Of a DNA stretch of 59,944 nt, positions 41,695 through 50,782 are shown piece by piece (positions within the stretch are counted from its first letter, which is position 1; each line of letters opens with the position of its first letter). Below the pieces are notes generated by a model. It searched no databases. It had not been told where the DNA came from and saw only the letters and a list, made by a program, of their open reading frames with translations. This DNA comes from Acetatifactor sp. Its GTDB lineage: Bacteria; Bacillota; Clostridia; Lachnospirales; Lachnospiraceae. A program made the translations under genes and the position numbers. The stretch lies in the NCBI GenBank assembly GCA_024695935.1, contig JAILHH010000016.1:1-59944 (forward strand), given 5' to 3'.

Positions 41695-42048
41695 ATGATA
41701 AAAGTATATTGCTATGAGAGATGTACTACGTGCAAGAAGGCACTTAAATGGCTTGATGAAAACGGGATAAAATATGAACTTACAGATATTAAGGCGAATA
41801 ATCCTGACAAAAAGACGATAACTGAAGCCTATAAAAAAAGCGGAAAGCCGCTGAAGATGTTCTTTAATACAAGCGGTCAGCTGTATAGGGAGATGGAATT
41901 ATCAAAAAAATTAAAAGATATGAGCGAGGCTGAGCAGATAAGCCTGTTGGCTTCTGACGGAATGCTTGTAAAAAGACCGCTTGTGATCACAAATGGTAAT
42001 GTCCTGCTTGGATTTAAACAGGAGGAATGGGAAGAAATCCTGTTATGA
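41695..42048 (+). CDS. ArsC/Spx family thioredoxin-fold protein
   Basis: This 117-residue protein has the ArsC-like fold: KVYCYERCTTCKKALKWLDE with CxxC at residues 10-13, YELTDIKANNPDKK, FFNTSGQLYREM, and the C-terminal VKRPLVITNGNVLLGFKQEEW. The RP motif fits the YffB/ArsC/Spx superfamily, closest to YffB-like proteins that reduce disulfides; there is no arsenical gene nearby, so arsenate reduction is not implied. AAGGAGG lies 6 bases before ATG 41695; the upstream in-frame start at 41680 is inside that site. Confidence 0.9.
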   Translation: MIKVYCYERCTTCKKALKWLDENGIKYELTDIKANNPDKKTITEAYKKSGKPLKMFFNTSGQLYREMELSKKLKDMSEAEQISLLASDGMLVKRPLVITNGNVLLGFKQEEWEEILL

Positions 42049-42181
42049 TCGTAAGCCTGTTAACGTAACAGAACTTTGTGACTGCAAAAGCCACAATGTA
42101 TGGTCCCACGCAGTCCACGCAGGGGATAGAGAGACGATCATGGTAGATACCTGATCGAAACAGAGAGGAGCAGCGCTTAAA

Positions 42182-42706
42182 ATGGAGCGACTTTTCGAGA
42201 TAGATTTAATGGATTATGATGAAAACGGCGAAGTGTTCAGGAGACCTTCTGCCAGAGGGATCATACTGAAAGAGGATAAAAAAATAGCTCTTGTCTACAG
42301 CAGAAAAGAAAAATATTACAAATTTCCCGGCGGTGGAATAGTTGAGGGCGAGGATAAAAAAGAGGCGCTTATCCGAGAAGTAAAGGAAGAGGTGGGAATG
42401 ATCGTTATCCCTGAGAGCATCAGAGAGTTTGGCAGCGTTCTTCGAAGGCAAAAAGGTGAATTTGCTGAAAATGAGATCTTTGAGCAGGAAAACTATTATT
42501 ATCTCTGTGATGTGGAGGATCGGATCGTCAGCCAGGACCTTGATGAATATGAGACAGAGGCTGAATTTGAACTGAGGATCGTGGATATAGATGACGCCAT
42601 AAAAGTAAACGCCGTATATAAAAGCGATGACAGATTCAATGAAGTGATGATAAATCGTGAGTATCGTGTCCTGAAACTCATTAAGGAAAAAGTTTTGGGA
42701 AAATAA
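42182..42706 (+). CDS. Nudix hydrolase
   Basis: This 174-residue protein has a complete Nudix box, GGGIVEGEDKKEALIREVKE followed by EVG (Gx5Ex7REUxEExGU), near residues 58-80, so it should hydrolyse a nucleoside diphosphate linked to another group. The rest (KIALVYSRKEKYYKFPGGG before the box, EQENYYYLCDVEDRI after it) is that of the general MutT/ADP-ribose group and does not fix the substrate. AGAGGAG lies about 9 bases before the start. It is monocistronic; a weak AACAGA/TCTGTT hairpin with T-tract near 42780-42812 may end it. Confidence 0.93.
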   Translation: MERLFEIDLMDYDENGEVFRRPSARGIILKEDKKIALVYSRKEKYYKFPGGGIVEGEDKKEALIREVKEEVGMIVIPESIREFGSVLRRQKGEFAENEIFEQENYYYLCDVEDRIVSQDLDEYETEAEFELRIVDIDDAIKVNAVYKSDDRFNEVMINREYRVLKLIKEKVLGK

Positions 42707-42892
42707 GAAGACGCTTACTTAACCGAACGGTCATAAAATAAATCGACCGCATTGAGGCAGATGATGAATGGGATTTCGAAACAGAAAAACCACAAATCAT
42801 CTGTTTTTGTTTACAAATTATTATATTCTTACCGCAAAAATCCACCTAATATTAAAGTGTTACAGAAGGTATGTTTTTTGTGGAGGAAGACT

Positions 42893-45800
42893 ATGAAAAA
42901 AACATTTGGTATGCTTTTGGCTGCCGCAGTGGTTATTTCAACCCTTGGGGGCTGCGGTCAGAGCGAAAAGGTTGCATCCGGAAATGTCTCCATTGAGGAA
43001 ACTGTGCAACCTGCGGCTGCTTCATTTGAAAACGAAGATTCTTCGAATGAGCAGAGCAAAGAAGAAAAACAGACTGAAAAGAAAGACAAGAAGGATTCCA
43101 AAGAGGAATCAAAAAAAGAGAAGGCACAGGAAAAAGAAGAGAAAGCCCTCTCAAAGAAAAGTGCTGACGAAGATACGGATTCCGAGAGCACTACGTTAGT
43201 TTCAAATGCTTCACGAAACAACAAAAAGACAGGAAACAGCAAGAACAGGGCAAATGCCGGAAGCAATGCAGGCAATCAGACGAACAACGGGAATTCGTCA
43301 AATGCCGGCAAAGGAAACAATTCCGGAAATGGAAACGGCAATAAAAGCACCTCGAATTCTGGACAGAATACAAGTGGCGGAAGCTCAAATAATTCCGGCT
43401 CAAACACTTCAGGTTCAACTCCTGCACCTGCACCAGACGGCGGAAGCACACCGGTTACTCTGAATGTAACAGAGCATGCTATCGCTCCCGGTAATACGCC
43501 CGAGGTTAATCCTCTGAAGGGACTTATTCCTTTTGCAGGAGAGACCACATTCCCTCACAGTATGGAGTGGTTCTATATCGCGGTAAACGAGGTTGAAGTT
43601 GCAGAGGGCGTATATGACTGGACAGCTCTTGAAAACAGACTCTCAACAATAGCTGCAAGAGGACATCAGGCAGTTCTCAGATTCTATTACGATTATCCCG
43701 GAGAGAGCACAGGAGTGCCTCAGTATCTGATAGATGAATACGGCCTTCAGATGAAGGCATATAACGAGCCGGATGATCTTGGCGGAGCAGGACTTTGCCC
43801 TGATTATTCCAATGCGAAATTCAGACAGTCCATGCAGGATTTCATAGCTGCATTCGGTGCTGAATATGACGGAGATCCCAGGATCGGATATATCACAGAA
43901 GGTCTTTTGGGATTCTGGGGTGAGTGGCACAACTGGCCATTTGACGAGGATACATCTGATGGAAAACCTGACTGGAGTATACCTGCAGCAGTTTATACAG
44001 AAGTTTATGCAGCTTTTGACAACGCCTTTGACACCACACAGCTGGTGGTCAGAGAGCCAAAAGATGGCGTAGACAACGCTTCCTTTAGAACAGGTTACCA
44101 CGATGATTCGTTTGCATATGCCACACTTTCCGCTGCAAACGGCGGACAGACATGGAGCTTTATGCAGCGCCTGATCAATCAAGGAGTGGAAAACAACTGG
44201 AGATTCGGATGCATCGGTGGAGAAGTTTATCCTCCTATTCAGGGAGAGATCTTCAAAGAAAACCCCACACCTCTTTCATGGGCACCCACTCAGAACTGGC
44301 AGCTGTGTGTGGATGAGACTCACGCGAGCTGGCTCATGTGTGATCAGATTAAGGGATTCCAGGGAACTACCAGAGAAAATGCGATAAATGCTTCCAAGGG
44401 ACTGGGATATGATCTGCAGGTCACAAAGGCAGCATTCAGCAACACCATCGGTGCAAACACAGGCCTTCCTGTAAGTGTCACTATGAAAAATAACGGAGTT
44501 GCACCTTTTTATTATGATCACAACACATGGAAAGTCATGGTGGGAGTAAAGAGCGGAAGCGATCTCATTAAAAAATGGGAAACCGACTGGGATCTTTCGG
44601 ATGTTGCTCCTTATTCGGACAGCGTGACATTTGATACAAATATATCTGATCATGGTCTTGGCGACGGCACATATACTTTAGCAATCAAAGTAAAGAATCC
44701 CCTTGCGGGCGGTGTGCTGTTTAGCTTTGCAAATGAAGCACAGGGAACAGACGGATGGTTGACCTTAGGCACATTTACCGTAAGTGGTGCGGGCGTGATA
44801 AACAATCCTCCCATCGCAGATGACAACGGTCCTGCAGCTCCCACAGAGCCTGAACCTGCAGAAGACGGTGTGAATGGTCTCTACGAAGCCGAAAACGGAG
44901 TACTTGAGGGAAAAGCTTCTCTTTCAGAAAATTACAAAGCTTCCGGCGGAAAGATGGTGGGATGGATCGGAACAGGTAACGGCGAGAGTGGCAGCCTCCT
45001 CTTAAATCATATCAATGTGGATGAGGCAGGAGCATATACAGCAGAGATCGCATATGTGCTTGGAGAAGAATCCAGAACCGCATATATTGATGTAAACGGA
45101 ACCGAGACAGTTGAAGTACATTTTACTTTCACAGGCGGATGGTCAACTCTCGGAACAACTCTTGCAAACCTTAATCTGAATGCGGGAGTAAACACTTTGA
45201 GGATCTACAACAATGACGGTTATTCACCGGACATTGACTATGTGAAACTCACAAAGGGCTACACTGAGATACCTGAGCCCGGAAACAATGAAGAGCCCGA
45301 AAATCCCGGCACAGATCCCGGAAATACACCGACCCCGGTGGTATTTACACACGGTACTCTCACAGACTGGAGCGGAGTAAATTCCATCTACAGAAATGAT
45401 GCACAGACAGTTTGGGCAAAGGCTGATGCAGACTATGTTTATTTTGCAACAGAGTTTACATATGCAAACCTCCAACACTGGCAGGTTATGATAGAAGCTG
45501 ACGGAAATGCTGACACAGGTATGGTAAATACATGGCCGTTTACGCCGGGCGGTGTGGATTATCTCATCGAGGGCGACTTTAACGGTGGAAATCTTGCTTA
45601 CAAGGCTTCGTCAGATTCAGACTGGAGCTGGGACTACACCGTATATACAGAGAATGCTGTGGAAGCTGTAGTTGACGGCAGCGATAAGTTCATTGAAGTA
45701 AAAGTAAAAAAAGAGGCTCTTACAAAAACTGACAGAGTTCTGGGCGACGACGTGGCATTCGGATTCAGATATATCGACGGAGACTGGGCTGAGATCGGAA

Positions 45801-46402
45801 GCACAAATTCCGGCGAATTCCTGCACCTTTATCTTAATGAAAATACTCAGGGAGGTTCCGGTGGAGATTCGCCTAATCCCGGACAGACCGGCTCCGGAAG
45901 CACATTTACAGGTTCGCTTCCTGTATGGAACGGCGTGAGCGTCTTTTATGAAGACAGCACCATGCAGATGTTTGTGACAGACGATGCCGATTATATTTAT
46001 ATCGGAGCAGTGATAAACAACATCGCGTCATATCCTCACTGGGCTGTGGAATTTAACTCGGACGGAAATACCGCGACAGGTTATCAGCTTGACTGGGTAT
46101 GGGCTCCCGGTTCAACCGGTTCAGACTATGTGGTGGAGGATGGAGGGCTTAAACGCCATACAACAAATACTACATCCTGGGCGTCTCTTGATGATATCAA
46201 TGACGGAGTGGTTTTCTTTGACCAGACAGAAGGAGTCATTGAGTTAAAGATAGCAAAAGCAAAACTGTCCACAAGTGACAAGCCTCTTAATGCCACAATC
46301 GGTATCGGCATGGAGTTAAAAGATGAGTGGTGGGGTCTTGCAGGAGCCACAAACGGCGGAAACCAGCAAAATCCTCTGGCAAGCTACACATTTACTCACT
46401 AG
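42893..46402 (+). CDS. Large DUF4874/DUF4832 lipoprotein with CBM and two C-terminal repeat modules
   Basis: This 1169-residue surface lipoprotein (lipobox STLGGC, Cys21) has a Lys/Glu-rich then Ser/Asn/Gly-rich spacer (about 25-190), a DUF4874 TIM-barrel-like domain (about 195-440; NPLKGLIPFAGETTFPHSME, RFYYDYPGE, GLLGFWGEWHNWPF), a DUF4832 beta domain (to about 640), a CBM6/35-like module (about 660-800; LYEAENGVLEGKAS) and two related modules (about 815-985 and 1000-1169) each with an AD(D)ADY(V/I)Y strand and an aDGNa(D)TG turn. The acidic residues in EGLLGFWGEW sit where a glycoside hydrolase would keep its catalytic acid, so a sugar-cleaving role is plausible but unproven. GGAGG precedes ATG 42893. 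Confidence 0.85.
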   Translation: MKKTFGMLLAAAVVISTLGGCGQSEKVASGNVSIEETVQPAAASFENEDSSNEQSKEEKQTEKKDKKDSKEESKKEKAQEKEEKALSKKSADEDTDSESTTLVSNASRNNKKTGNSKNRANAGSNAGNQTNNGNSSNAGKGNNSGNGNGNKSTSNSGQNTSGGSSNNSGSNTSGSTPAPAPDGGSTPVTLNVTEHAIAPGNTPEVNPLKGLIPFAGETTFPHSMEWFYIAVNEVEVAEGVYDWTALENRLSTIAARGHQAVLRFYYDYPGESTGVPQYLIDEYGLQMKAYNEPDDLGGAGLCPDYSNAKFRQSMQDFIAAFGAEYDGDPRIGYITEGLLGFWGEWHNWPFDEDTSDGKPDWSIPAAVYTEVYAAFDNAFDTTQLVVREPKDGVDNASFRTGYHDDSFAYATLSAANGGQTWSFMQRLINQGVENNWRFGCIGGEVYPPIQGEIFKENPTPLSWAPTQNWQLCVDETHASWLMCDQIKGFQGTTRENAINASKGLGYDLQVTKAAFSNTIGANTGLPVSVTMKNNGVAPFYYDHNTWKVMVGVKSGSDLIKKWETDWDLSDVAPYSDSVTFDTNISDHGLGDGTYTLAIKVKNPLAGGVLFSFANEAQGTDGWLTLGTFTVSGAGVINNPPIADDNGPAAPTEPEPAEDGVNGLYEAENGVLEGKASLSENYKASGGKMVGWIGTGNGESGSLLLNHINVDEAGAYTAEIAYVLGEESRTAYIDVNGTETVEVHFTFTGGWSTLGTTLANLNLNAGVNTLRIYNNDGYSPDIDYVKLTKGYTEIPEPGNNEEPENPGTDPGNTPTPVVFTHGTLTDWSGVNSIYRNDAQTVWAKADADYVYFATEFTYANLQHWQVMIEADGNADTGMVNTWPFTPGGVDYLIEGDFNGGNLAYKASSDSDWSWDYTVYTENAVEAVVDGSDKFIEVKVKKEALTKTDRVLGDDVAFGFRYIDGDWAEIGSTNSGEFLHLYLNENTQGGSGGDSPNPGQTGSGSTFTGSLPVWNGVSVFYEDSTMQMFVTDDADYIYIGAVINNIASYPHWAVEFNSDGNTATGYQLDWVWAPGSTGSDYVVEDGGLKRHTTNTTSWASLDDINDGVVFFDQTEGVIELKIAKAKLSTSDKPLNATIGIGMELKDEWWGLAGATNGGNQQNPLASYTFTH

Positions 46403-46527
46403 CGCATATACTTAAAAAATGTTAAATTACACTGCTGAAACCCGCTTCACGAGTTTTTGACAGTGATTAGCAGTCGCCAAATGTCTGCCTGAGCAAACTC
46501 GGCCACCACTTGGCTCATTGCCATAAC

Positions 46528-46564
46528 AAAGGATCTCACATCACAACGTGGTGTGAGATCCTTT
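46528..46564 (+). terminator. Terminator after the large DUF4874/DUF4832 gene
   Basis: GGATCTCACATCAC (46531-46544) pairs with GTGGTGTGAGATCC (46548-46561) with one T-G pair around AAC, with AAA/TTT extending the stem. The remaining gap 46403-46713 shows no gene. Confidence 0.85.
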
Positions 46565-46713
46565 AGTTCATACATTTTTTCGCCTTTTTATAAAAATTTT
46601 TTATTTGGTCACAGCGAGAGATGATATAATTTATCCATAAGTTTTAGGGTCTAAATTTAGATAAAAGAAAAACAAATAGAGCAAAATTATGATTTCGCAA
46701 AAGGAGTTTTAAA

Positions 46714-47106
46714 ATGAATGTAGCAGTCAGATATTTATCCAGATCCGGAAACACAAAGGTGCTTGCCGACAAAATAGCGGAGGTAGCAGGTGTACAGGCA
46801 GTTTCGATTGAGGCAGCAGATGCGGCGATCACAGAGCCTGTTGATGTGTTATTTGTGGGCGGTGCGCTTTATGCTTACGGAATAGACAAAAAGCTTGAGG
46901 ATTATTTAAAGAGCCTTAACAAAGAGAATGTGAAAAAAGCAGTGGTATTTTCCACATCCTGGATCTCAAAGCATTCCATAGACCTTATGAAAAAAGCGTT
47001 AAAGGAGGCAGGCATCCCCGTTGAAGAGGAAGCATTTCATGCAAAGAACAGACCCTCCGATGATAAATTAAAGGAAGCCGAGAACTTTGCAAAGAAATTT
47101 ATTTAA
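46714..47106 (+). CDS. Short flavodoxin-like protein
   Basis: This 130-residue protein has the flavodoxin opening NVAVRYLSRSGNTKVLADKI (FMN phosphate loop SRSGNT), then VDVLFVGGALYAYGIDKKLE and VVFSTSWISKHSIDLM. It is shorter than classical flavodoxins (about 145) and probably carries electrons in the cytoplasm. AAAGGAG lies 7 bases before the ATG. Placed between the two DUF4874/DUF4832 genes, but with terminators on both sides, so probably independent. Confidence 0.88.
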   Translation: MNVAVRYLSRSGNTKVLADKIAEVAGVQAVSIEAADAAITEPVDVLFVGGALYAYGIDKKLEDYLKSLNKENVKKAVVFSTSWISKHSIDLMKKALKEAGIPVEEEAFHAKNRPSDDKLKEAENFAKKFI

Positions 47107-47171
47107 GAGATAAATTCTGTATAGAGTAAGACTTATATATCAGACAAATATATTATAGGAATTGATAAACT

Positions 47172-47196
47172 AAAGGGCGCCTTATAGGCGTCCTTT
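47172..47196 (+). terminator. Terminator of the flavodoxin-like gene
   Basis: AAAGGGCGCC (47172-47181) pairs with GGCGTCCTTT (47187-47196) around TTATA, with one G-T pair; the following T-tract is short. Confidence 0.75.
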
Positions 47197-47350
47197 GTTG
47201 TATAATGGGAATCGAAAAGGATTTAAAATACATCACACAAATAATCTGTTTTATCGAACATTTAAATCTGACACATACAGGAAAATAAAGGCATAATGAT
47301 ATTAGTTAATAAAGATTGCCTTGAATTGTGAGAAGGAAGAGTGAAGGGTT

Positions 47351-49303
47351 ATGAAAAGAAAGATTTTAAGCCTGTTTTTGGCATTTACAATGAGTATGTT
47401 TTTATTTGCAGGCTGCGGAGAGCAGAAAGCGACTAAGGATGAAACAGAAGGTTCAGTATCAAAGGATATTGAAGAAAGTGTGAGTGATATGACTAACAAT
47501 TTGTCTGATTTGGAAGCGGTTGTCCATGAGATCCCTGCCGGGCAGTCAAAGGCAGGCAATCCTTTGAAGGGACTGATCCCTTTTCAGGGAAGCACAACGG
47601 ATTTTCCCCACAGTATGGACTGGTTTTATATTCCGGTAAGTGCGGTGCAGGTTGCAAATAACATTTTTGACTGGAACGCTCTGGAGGAGAAGCTGAATGA
47701 ATCTGCGGAGCAGGGACATCAGGCAGTGCTTAGATTCTATTATGATTATCCCGGAGAGACCATCGGCGTACCGCAGTTTCTGATAGACGGCGGGCTTGAG
47801 ATGAAGCCCTATGATGAACCGGATGATCTGGGCGGCGGAGGTCTTTGCCCGGATTACAGCGATGAAAATTTAAGGGCATCCATGAAGAATTTCATAAAAG
47901 CCTTTGGACATAAATATGACGGAGATCCCAGGATCGGTTTTATAACCGAGGGACTTTTGGGATTCTGGGGCGAGTGGCATAACTGGCCATTCGATGAAGA
48001 TACCTCGGACGGAAAGCCCGACTGGAGCATTCCTGCCGAAGTTTATACAGAAGTTTTGGAGACCTTCGAAGAAGCCTTTTCTATAACCCCCCTACTGGTT
48101 CGCGAGCCAAAGCCCGGGGTGGCAAACGAAAAATTTAACGTTGGCTATCACGACGATTCCTTTGGCTACGCGACCCTGCCATCATCAAAAGGCGGTCAGG
48201 ACTGGAGCTACGGACAAAAACTTTTTGACCTCGGCCAGAGCGACAGGTGGAAGACAAACTGTATCGGCGGTGAGGTTTATCCTCCCATACAGGGCGGCAT
48301 CTTCAAAGACCCTGTTGAATATCCCGACTGGATCGAACCTGAGGGCAGACAGGATTTTAGTGAATGCGTCGCAGATACACACGCCACATGGCTTATGTGT
48401 GACCGCATAAAGATATATCAGGATGATGAAAGAGAAAATGCCATAGCGGCTTCAAACAGTTTGGGATATGAATTCAGAGTCACAACTGCCACTTTCAAAG
48501 AAGCAGTTTCCGAAGAACCATTTGAGGTCTCTGTAAAGATACAGAACATCGGTGTTGCTCCGTTTTATTATGACAATACCAAGTGGCCTGTGATGATAGG
48601 CTTTAAAAAGGGAGATGATCTGGTTGCCAGATACAAAACCGAATGGGATCTTTCCTCCATCCCTGCGGATGCGAGTGAAATAGAGTTTGATCATGTGATT
48701 GAAAAGAACAAATTGGGCGGAGGCGAATACACTCTTTGCATGAAAGTGCAAAATCCCCTTCAGGGCGGAGCACTGTTATACTTTGCAAATGAGGGAGAGT
48801 CCGACGACGGCTGGCTTACCCTCGGAAGTGTAAAAGTTGACGCACCGGAAAAAGAGATGGAGGTGATAACAGAAGTTCTTCCCATAGTATATGTTGAGCC
48901 CGAACCGGTTCCCGACGGAATCGACGGTGTGTACCAGGCTGAGAACGGCCGTATCGAGGGCAGTGCTCTGGTGGACAGAGATATCCCTGAGTGCTCAGGT
49001 GGTCGAAAGGTCGGTTACATAGGAGCAGAGGGCGGAAGTCTCTACATTGAAAACGTGGAAGTGCCTGAGGATGGCACCTACGAGGTGGAGATAACCTACA
49101 TGACAAAAGAAGAGCGATATGTAAAAATCTCGGTCAACGACGGAGAAGATGTGAAGGTCACATTCCCACCTTCAGGGGATGACTGGCTGACACTGGCAAC
49201 CCTCAATGTGGAATTTGACCTGAAAAAAGGTCCGAACACTTTCTATTTCCACAATGAAACGGGCTGGGCTCCTGATATTGACTGTATAAAGATTTTACAG
49301 TAA
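47351..49303 (+). CDS. DUF4874/DUF4832 lipoprotein with CBM, shorter paralogue
   Basis: This 650-residue lipoprotein (lipobox LFAGC, Cys22) is clearly paralogous to the protein encoded at 42893: GNPLKGLIPFQGSTTDFPHS, RFYYDYPGETIGVPQFLIDG and TEGLLGFWGEWHNWPFDEDT recur almost unchanged. Domains are DUF4874 (about 60-300), DUF4832 (to about 500) and a CBM6/35-like module (about 520-650; VYQAENGRIEGSALV, DIDCIKILQ). It lacks the Ser/Asn spacer and the two extra C-terminal modules, so it may act on the same substrate with less reach. GGAAGAG precedes the start. Confidence 0.88.
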   Translation: MKRKILSLFLAFTMSMFLFAGCGEQKATKDETEGSVSKDIEESVSDMTNNLSDLEAVVHEIPAGQSKAGNPLKGLIPFQGSTTDFPHSMDWFYIPVSAVQVANNIFDWNALEEKLNESAEQGHQAVLRFYYDYPGETIGVPQFLIDGGLEMKPYDEPDDLGGGGLCPDYSDENLRASMKNFIKAFGHKYDGDPRIGFITEGLLGFWGEWHNWPFDEDTSDGKPDWSIPAEVYTEVLETFEEAFSITPLLVREPKPGVANEKFNVGYHDDSFGYATLPSSKGGQDWSYGQKLFDLGQSDRWKTNCIGGEVYPPIQGGIFKDPVEYPDWIEPEGRQDFSECVADTHATWLMCDRIKIYQDDERENAIAASNSLGYEFRVTTATFKEAVSEEPFEVSVKIQNIGVAPFYYDNTKWPVMIGFKKGDDLVARYKTEWDLSSIPADASEIEFDHVIEKNKLGGGEYTLCMKVQNPLQGGALLYFANEGESDDGWLTLGSVKVDAPEKEMEVITEVLPIVYVEPEPVPDGIDGVYQAENGRIEGSALVDRDIPECSGGRKVGYIGAEGGSLYIENVEVPEDGTYEVEITYMTKEERYVKISVNDGEDVKVTFPPSGDDWLTLATLNVEFDLKKGPNTFYFHNETGWAPDIDCIKILQ

Positions 49304-49390
49304 AAACAAAAAACAAAACACTGAATCAAAGCGCAAAATGTTTGCGTAAAAACCTAATAACAACTTCCTAATATCAATCTAATTAATAGA

Positions 49391-49426
49391 ACCCGATGTA
49401 AGTCAAAAAACTTACGTCGGGTTTTT
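49391..49426 (+). terminator. Terminator after the shorter DUF4874/DUF4832 gene
   Basis: ACCCGATGTAAGT (49391-49403) pairs with ACTTACGTCGGGT (49410-49422) with one T-G pair around CAAAAA, followed by TTTTGTTTT. Confidence 0.88.
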
Positions 49427-49452
49427 GTTTTACATAGAATTGTTCAGTTGGA

Positions 49453-49703
49453 AGCGGGTCCTGTCTGCAGGGCGCCGGTCGCTCAAACAGTCCTCGCCGC
49501 TTTGCGTCTGCGGAACTCGCTTTGCGGCATCCCTACAGCCTCCCGCTTCTGTTGTGGACAAAAGTCAGGTATTTAGCGGGTCCTGTCTGCAGGGCGCCGG
49601 TCGCTCAAACAGTCCTCGCCGCTTTGCGTCTGCGGAACTCGCTTTGCGGCATCCCTACAGCCTCCCGCTTTTTGTTTTAACGAAAGTCAGGTGTTAAGCG
49701 GGT
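49453..49703. repeat. GC-rich 96-bp element in two tandem copies plus a third partial copy
   Basis: Two copies, 49453-49548 and 49575-49670, appear identical over 96 bp. Each is bounded by AAGCGGG and CCCGCTT, a 7-bp terminal inverted repeat (the leading A is one base inside the first copy's flank). Both are followed by an AAAGTCAGGT motif, and a third copy begins at about 49695 but stops after AAGCGGGTCC. The elements are much richer in GC than the neighbouring DNA and have no reading frame. They look like a REP- or MITE-like dispersed repeat. The third, partial copy supplies the last codons and stop region of the minus-strand AraC gene. Confidence 0.85.
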
Positions 49704-50626
49704 CCCTGATCCACTGATTTTCTGTAGCGGCTGGGGGAGAGCCCGGTGATATTTTTAAAGAATTTCTGGAATACCACAGGATCCTTGTAGCCGATCATTC
49801 GGGACACATCTCCTATGGAATAGTCCGTATTTTCCAAGAGCTCGCAGGCTCTGCTGATACGATACTTTGCTATGTAAGACTGGGGTGAGGTGCTTAAATA
49901 CTTTTTAAAAAGAGAGCAGAGATAACTTCTGTCGAGCCCCACATAATCCGCAAGTCCCGACACTGTAAGCGTTTCCTCCATATAATTCATCTGTATATAT
50001 GAAACCGCCTTCTGGATGTATCTGTGCTGAAGAGGCAGTTTTTCCACAGATGCAGACGCCGTGGCATTTTCTATGAGCTCGGACATAAGGAGGTATAGCA
50101 AAGACTGGAGCCTTAAATTCGTTCCGTATTTGTAATTGTCATAGGTATTTACCATCTCCACCAGACAGTTTTTGATCACGTCGTCCTTGTCATATGTAAA
50201 TACGGGATTCTCCGCATTTAATGATGCCTGATTGAGATAACTTTCCGCATTAAGTCCGTGAAAACCCACCCAGGCGTACTCCCACGGATCCTCTGCATCC
50301 GCCCTGTAGTGAGATACCACATTGGGACAGAGTAAAAATCCCTGATTTGGTCCTAAGTGATATTCGTTTTTGCCGATGACAAGGGTCCCCTTTCCCCTGA
50401 CGATATAATGGATCACATAATGGTCACGCATGGCGGGCCCAAAAGAATGGTTTGGCTCGCAGGCCGACATACCGCAATAACGCATGTACAGATCAGGGCT
50501 TTTAGCGCTGTCCATCACATGGATGACCTTCATGGTGTCGTCCGTGTAGGTCTGCTGCCAGGGCGTGAGAGTAGTCTCCACCACGTCTCCTGACGGCGAT
50601 AATAAAACTGAATCAACTTCCTTCAT
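49694..50626 (-). CDS. AraC-family regulator of the GH31 sugar operon
   Basis: This 310-residue regulator has an N-terminal cupin sensor (about 35-180; HYIVRGKGTLVIGKNEYHLG, VGFHGLNAESYL) and a C-terminal double HTH (about 210-305; LTVSGLADYVGLDRSYLCSL and YKDPVVFQKFFKNITGLSPS). It is divergent from the operon starting at 50783 (156 bases between starts) and almost certainly regulates it in answer to a sugar. The last residues and stop lie in the GC-rich repeat, so its C-terminus may have been altered by it. AGGGGG precedes the ATG. Confidence 0.92.
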   Translation of the reverse strand: MKEVDSVLLSPSGDVVETTLTPWQQTYTDDTMKVIHVMDSAKSPDLYMRYCGMSACEPNHSFGPAMRDHYVIHYIVRGKGTLVIGKNEYHLGPNQGFLLCPNVVSHYRADAEDPWEYAWVGFHGLNAESYLNQASLNAENPVFTYDKDDVIKNCLVEMVNTYDNYKYGTNLRLQSLLYLLMSELIENATASASVEKLPLQHRYIQKAVSYIQMNYMEETLTVSGLADYVGLDRSYLCSLFKKYLSTSPQSYIAKYRISRACELLENTDYSIGDVSRMIGYKDPVVFQKFFKNITGLSPSRYRKSVDQGPA

Positions 50627-50782
50627 AACAAACCCCCTGTTAATTAAAGCAATTATATCACAAATTAACTGTTTTGAAAAACAAATAAGACTGTTTGTTT
50701 TTATCGCAATGAAGTATTATATGAATGTACCGGGGAGATGGGAACTCCACCGGGAAATGAGAGTAAATTGAGGAGTATCAAA

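Noticed and set aside
41695-42048. Arsenate reductase ArsC as a specific name
   Set aside because: The fold fits, but there are no ars genes nearby and the CxxC suits YffB/Spx-like proteins, so only the superfamily is given.
43206-43463. Plus-strand 85-codon frame inside the large lipoprotein gene
   Set aside because: It is an out-of-frame reading of the Ser/Asn-rich spacer; low-complexity coding often opens the other frames.
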